Of a DNA stretch of 7,099 bases, positions 6,117 through 7,099 are shown one piece after another. The position numbers were made by a program, and so were the translations under genes. A model generated the notes under the pieces. That model ran no database searches. It saw only the letters and a list, made by a program, of their open reading frames with translations, and had not been told where the DNA came from. The number at the start of each line of letters is the position of its first letter. Position 1 is the first letter of the stretch. Origin of the DNA: Candidatus Babelota bacterium (GTDB taxonomy: Bacteria > JAGOBX01); NCBI GenBank assembly GCA_017999075.1, contig JAGOBX010000177.1, positions 1 to 7,099 of the forward strand. The letters are read 5' to 3'.

Positions 6117-7099
6117 TTAATATCTGTTATAATAATTAAAATTGTTCACCTGATTCGGAGTGTCTGTCAAATTAAATGAATTAGTTTTATCATTAATAAT
6201 TTTATTGTCCGCTTTTACTGAAGAATATTCCTGTTGAAATGACCAGGACTGTTTATTTAACCAGTCATACATTCTGTTGGCATCAGCAAATCTTGTTAAT
6301 TTTCCATTGGCTCCTAAAAAAACCATAATAACATCCTTGCCGCAATCAAGTTTATTGGTTGTAACAAGACAATAACCTGCTTCATTAATAAAACCAGTCT
6401 TGCCTCCAAGCGTCTTTTTTCTTGGATCAAGCAACAATCTGTTAGTATTCACATAATCAATAGAGTAATACGCATTCAATGCTCTAATAGTCATGTATTT
6501 TGTTTTTACAATCTTTGAAAGAAACGGATCTTCCAGAACCTTTCTCATAATTATACTAATTTCATAGGTTGTGGAAACATTATTTTCATCATAACCTGTA
6601 GGATCGCTAAATCTTGTGCTGTGCAAATTCAAACGTTTCGCGTAATTATTCATCAATTGAACAAAATGGCTTTCAGGTAATCCTGAAACTTCAACAAGAC
6701 AATGAACTGCCACATTATCAGAACCAAGCAAAGCGCTGTGCAATAAATCAATAGCAGTAAATTGCAATCCTGGTTTTAATCTTGTCTTATAATATGGTTT
6801 GAAAACATAATGAGGAATTGTATAAACTGTATTCCAATCAATTTTTAAATCTACAAGCACTAAAACTGCCATAAGTTTTGTTAATGATGCAATACTTCTT
6901 TGATCAAAAGCATTTTTAGAAAATAATACCTGGTTGTCATCAAGTGTAATGGCAAGCGCAGCAGCAGATTTTATTCCTGGTGTTTGAGGCTTAATCCTTA
7001 CAACCGAAGAAGCTCTTTTTTTGATTTTTTTTGCATGAACAGGCATAGAATAAAACGAGTTATAAATCAAATTTATTATTAAAATGACAAGTATATATT
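6117..7099 (-). CDS. Serine-type D-Ala-D-Ala carboxypeptidase/endopeptidase (peptidase S11, PBP5/PBP7-like), 5' end outside the window
   Basis: This is a secreted low-molecular-mass penicillin-binding protein that trims peptidoglycan cross-links or terminal D-Ala. The three active-site motifs are intact: SLTK (nucleophile Ser at 6885-6887, Lys at 6876-6878), SDN (6714-6722) and KTG (6393-6401, in LGGKTGFINEAG). A DPTGYDENNVSTTYE segment after SDN is typical of S11 enzymes. No PBP5-style C-terminal domain is evident; the end is a polar Asn-rich tail of about 40 residues, so a PBP7/PbpG-like endopeptidase is possible. The frame stays open to the right edge: codons upstream of the TTG at 7070 read YILVILIINLIYNSF, a signal-peptide core ending before a plausible cleavage site VHA/KK (near 7029-7037). 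The true start therefore lies beyond 7099, and the TTG at 7070 is an internal Leu codon. It is convergent with the membrane-protein gene and has its own terminator. Confidence 0.93.
   Translation of the reverse strand, partial: YILVILIINLIYNSFYSMPVHAKKIKKRASSVVRIKPQTPGIKSAAALAITLDDNQVLFSKNAFDQRSIASLTKLMAVLVLVDLKIDWNTVYTIPHYVFKPYYKTRLKPGLQFTAIDLLHSALLGSDNVAVHCLVEVSGLPESHFVQLMNNYAKRLNLHSTRFSDPTGYDENNVSTTYEISIIMRKVLEDPFLSKIVKTKYMTIRALNAYYSIDYVNTNRLLLDPRKKTLGGKTGFINEAGYCLVTTNKLDCGKDVIMVFLGANGKLTRFADANRMYDWLNKQSWSFQQEYSSVKADNKIINDKTNSFNLTDTPNQVNNFNYYNRY

Overview
The window is AT-rich bacterial DNA, densely packed with protein genes. No RNA gene, mobile element or CRISPR array was seen. Most of it is a compact inorganic polyphosphate (polyP) locus arranged around one divergent promoter region at about 3947-4086.

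Leftward arm (minus strand), in order of transcription: an exopolyphosphatase-family protein with a C-terminal HD domain (ppx, 2390-3946), polyphosphate kinase 1 (ppk1, 259-2388), and the first 65 codons of a PPK2-family polyP:nucleotide phosphotransferase (1-195, running off the left edge). ppx and ppk1 are 1 nt apart and ppk1 and the PPK2 gene 63 nt apart, so they look like one operon. Rightward arm (plus strand): a polyphosphate glucokinase (ppgK, 4087-4827), then an unrecognised four-helix membrane protein (4901-6046) starting 73 nt later with no terminator visible between them. A convergent penicillin-binding-type D-Ala-D-Ala peptidase (6117 to beyond the right edge, minus strand) follows, with its own intrinsic terminator at 6070-6108. 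It appears to be a separate unit.

How the genes fit together: PPK1 makes polyP from ATP. The PPK2 protein can return phosphate to nucleotides, and PPGK uses polyP to phosphorylate glucose, feeding glycolysis without ATP. The PPX homologue would normally hydrolyse polyP, but its phosphatase motifs are degraded here while its HD domain is intact, so it may sense or regulate rather than hydrolyse. The two arms start from two near-consensus sigma70-type promoters placed back to back, with -35 boxes only 9 nt apart and forming an 8-bp inverted repeat. This suggests strong and possibly coordinated expression.

Organism: strong A/T bias, frequent poly-A runs, GGAGG-type ribosome sites, a TTG start on at least one gene, and a secreted peptidoglycan DD-peptidase indicate a low-GC, cell-walled bacterium. 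The sequence alone does not fix the phylum.
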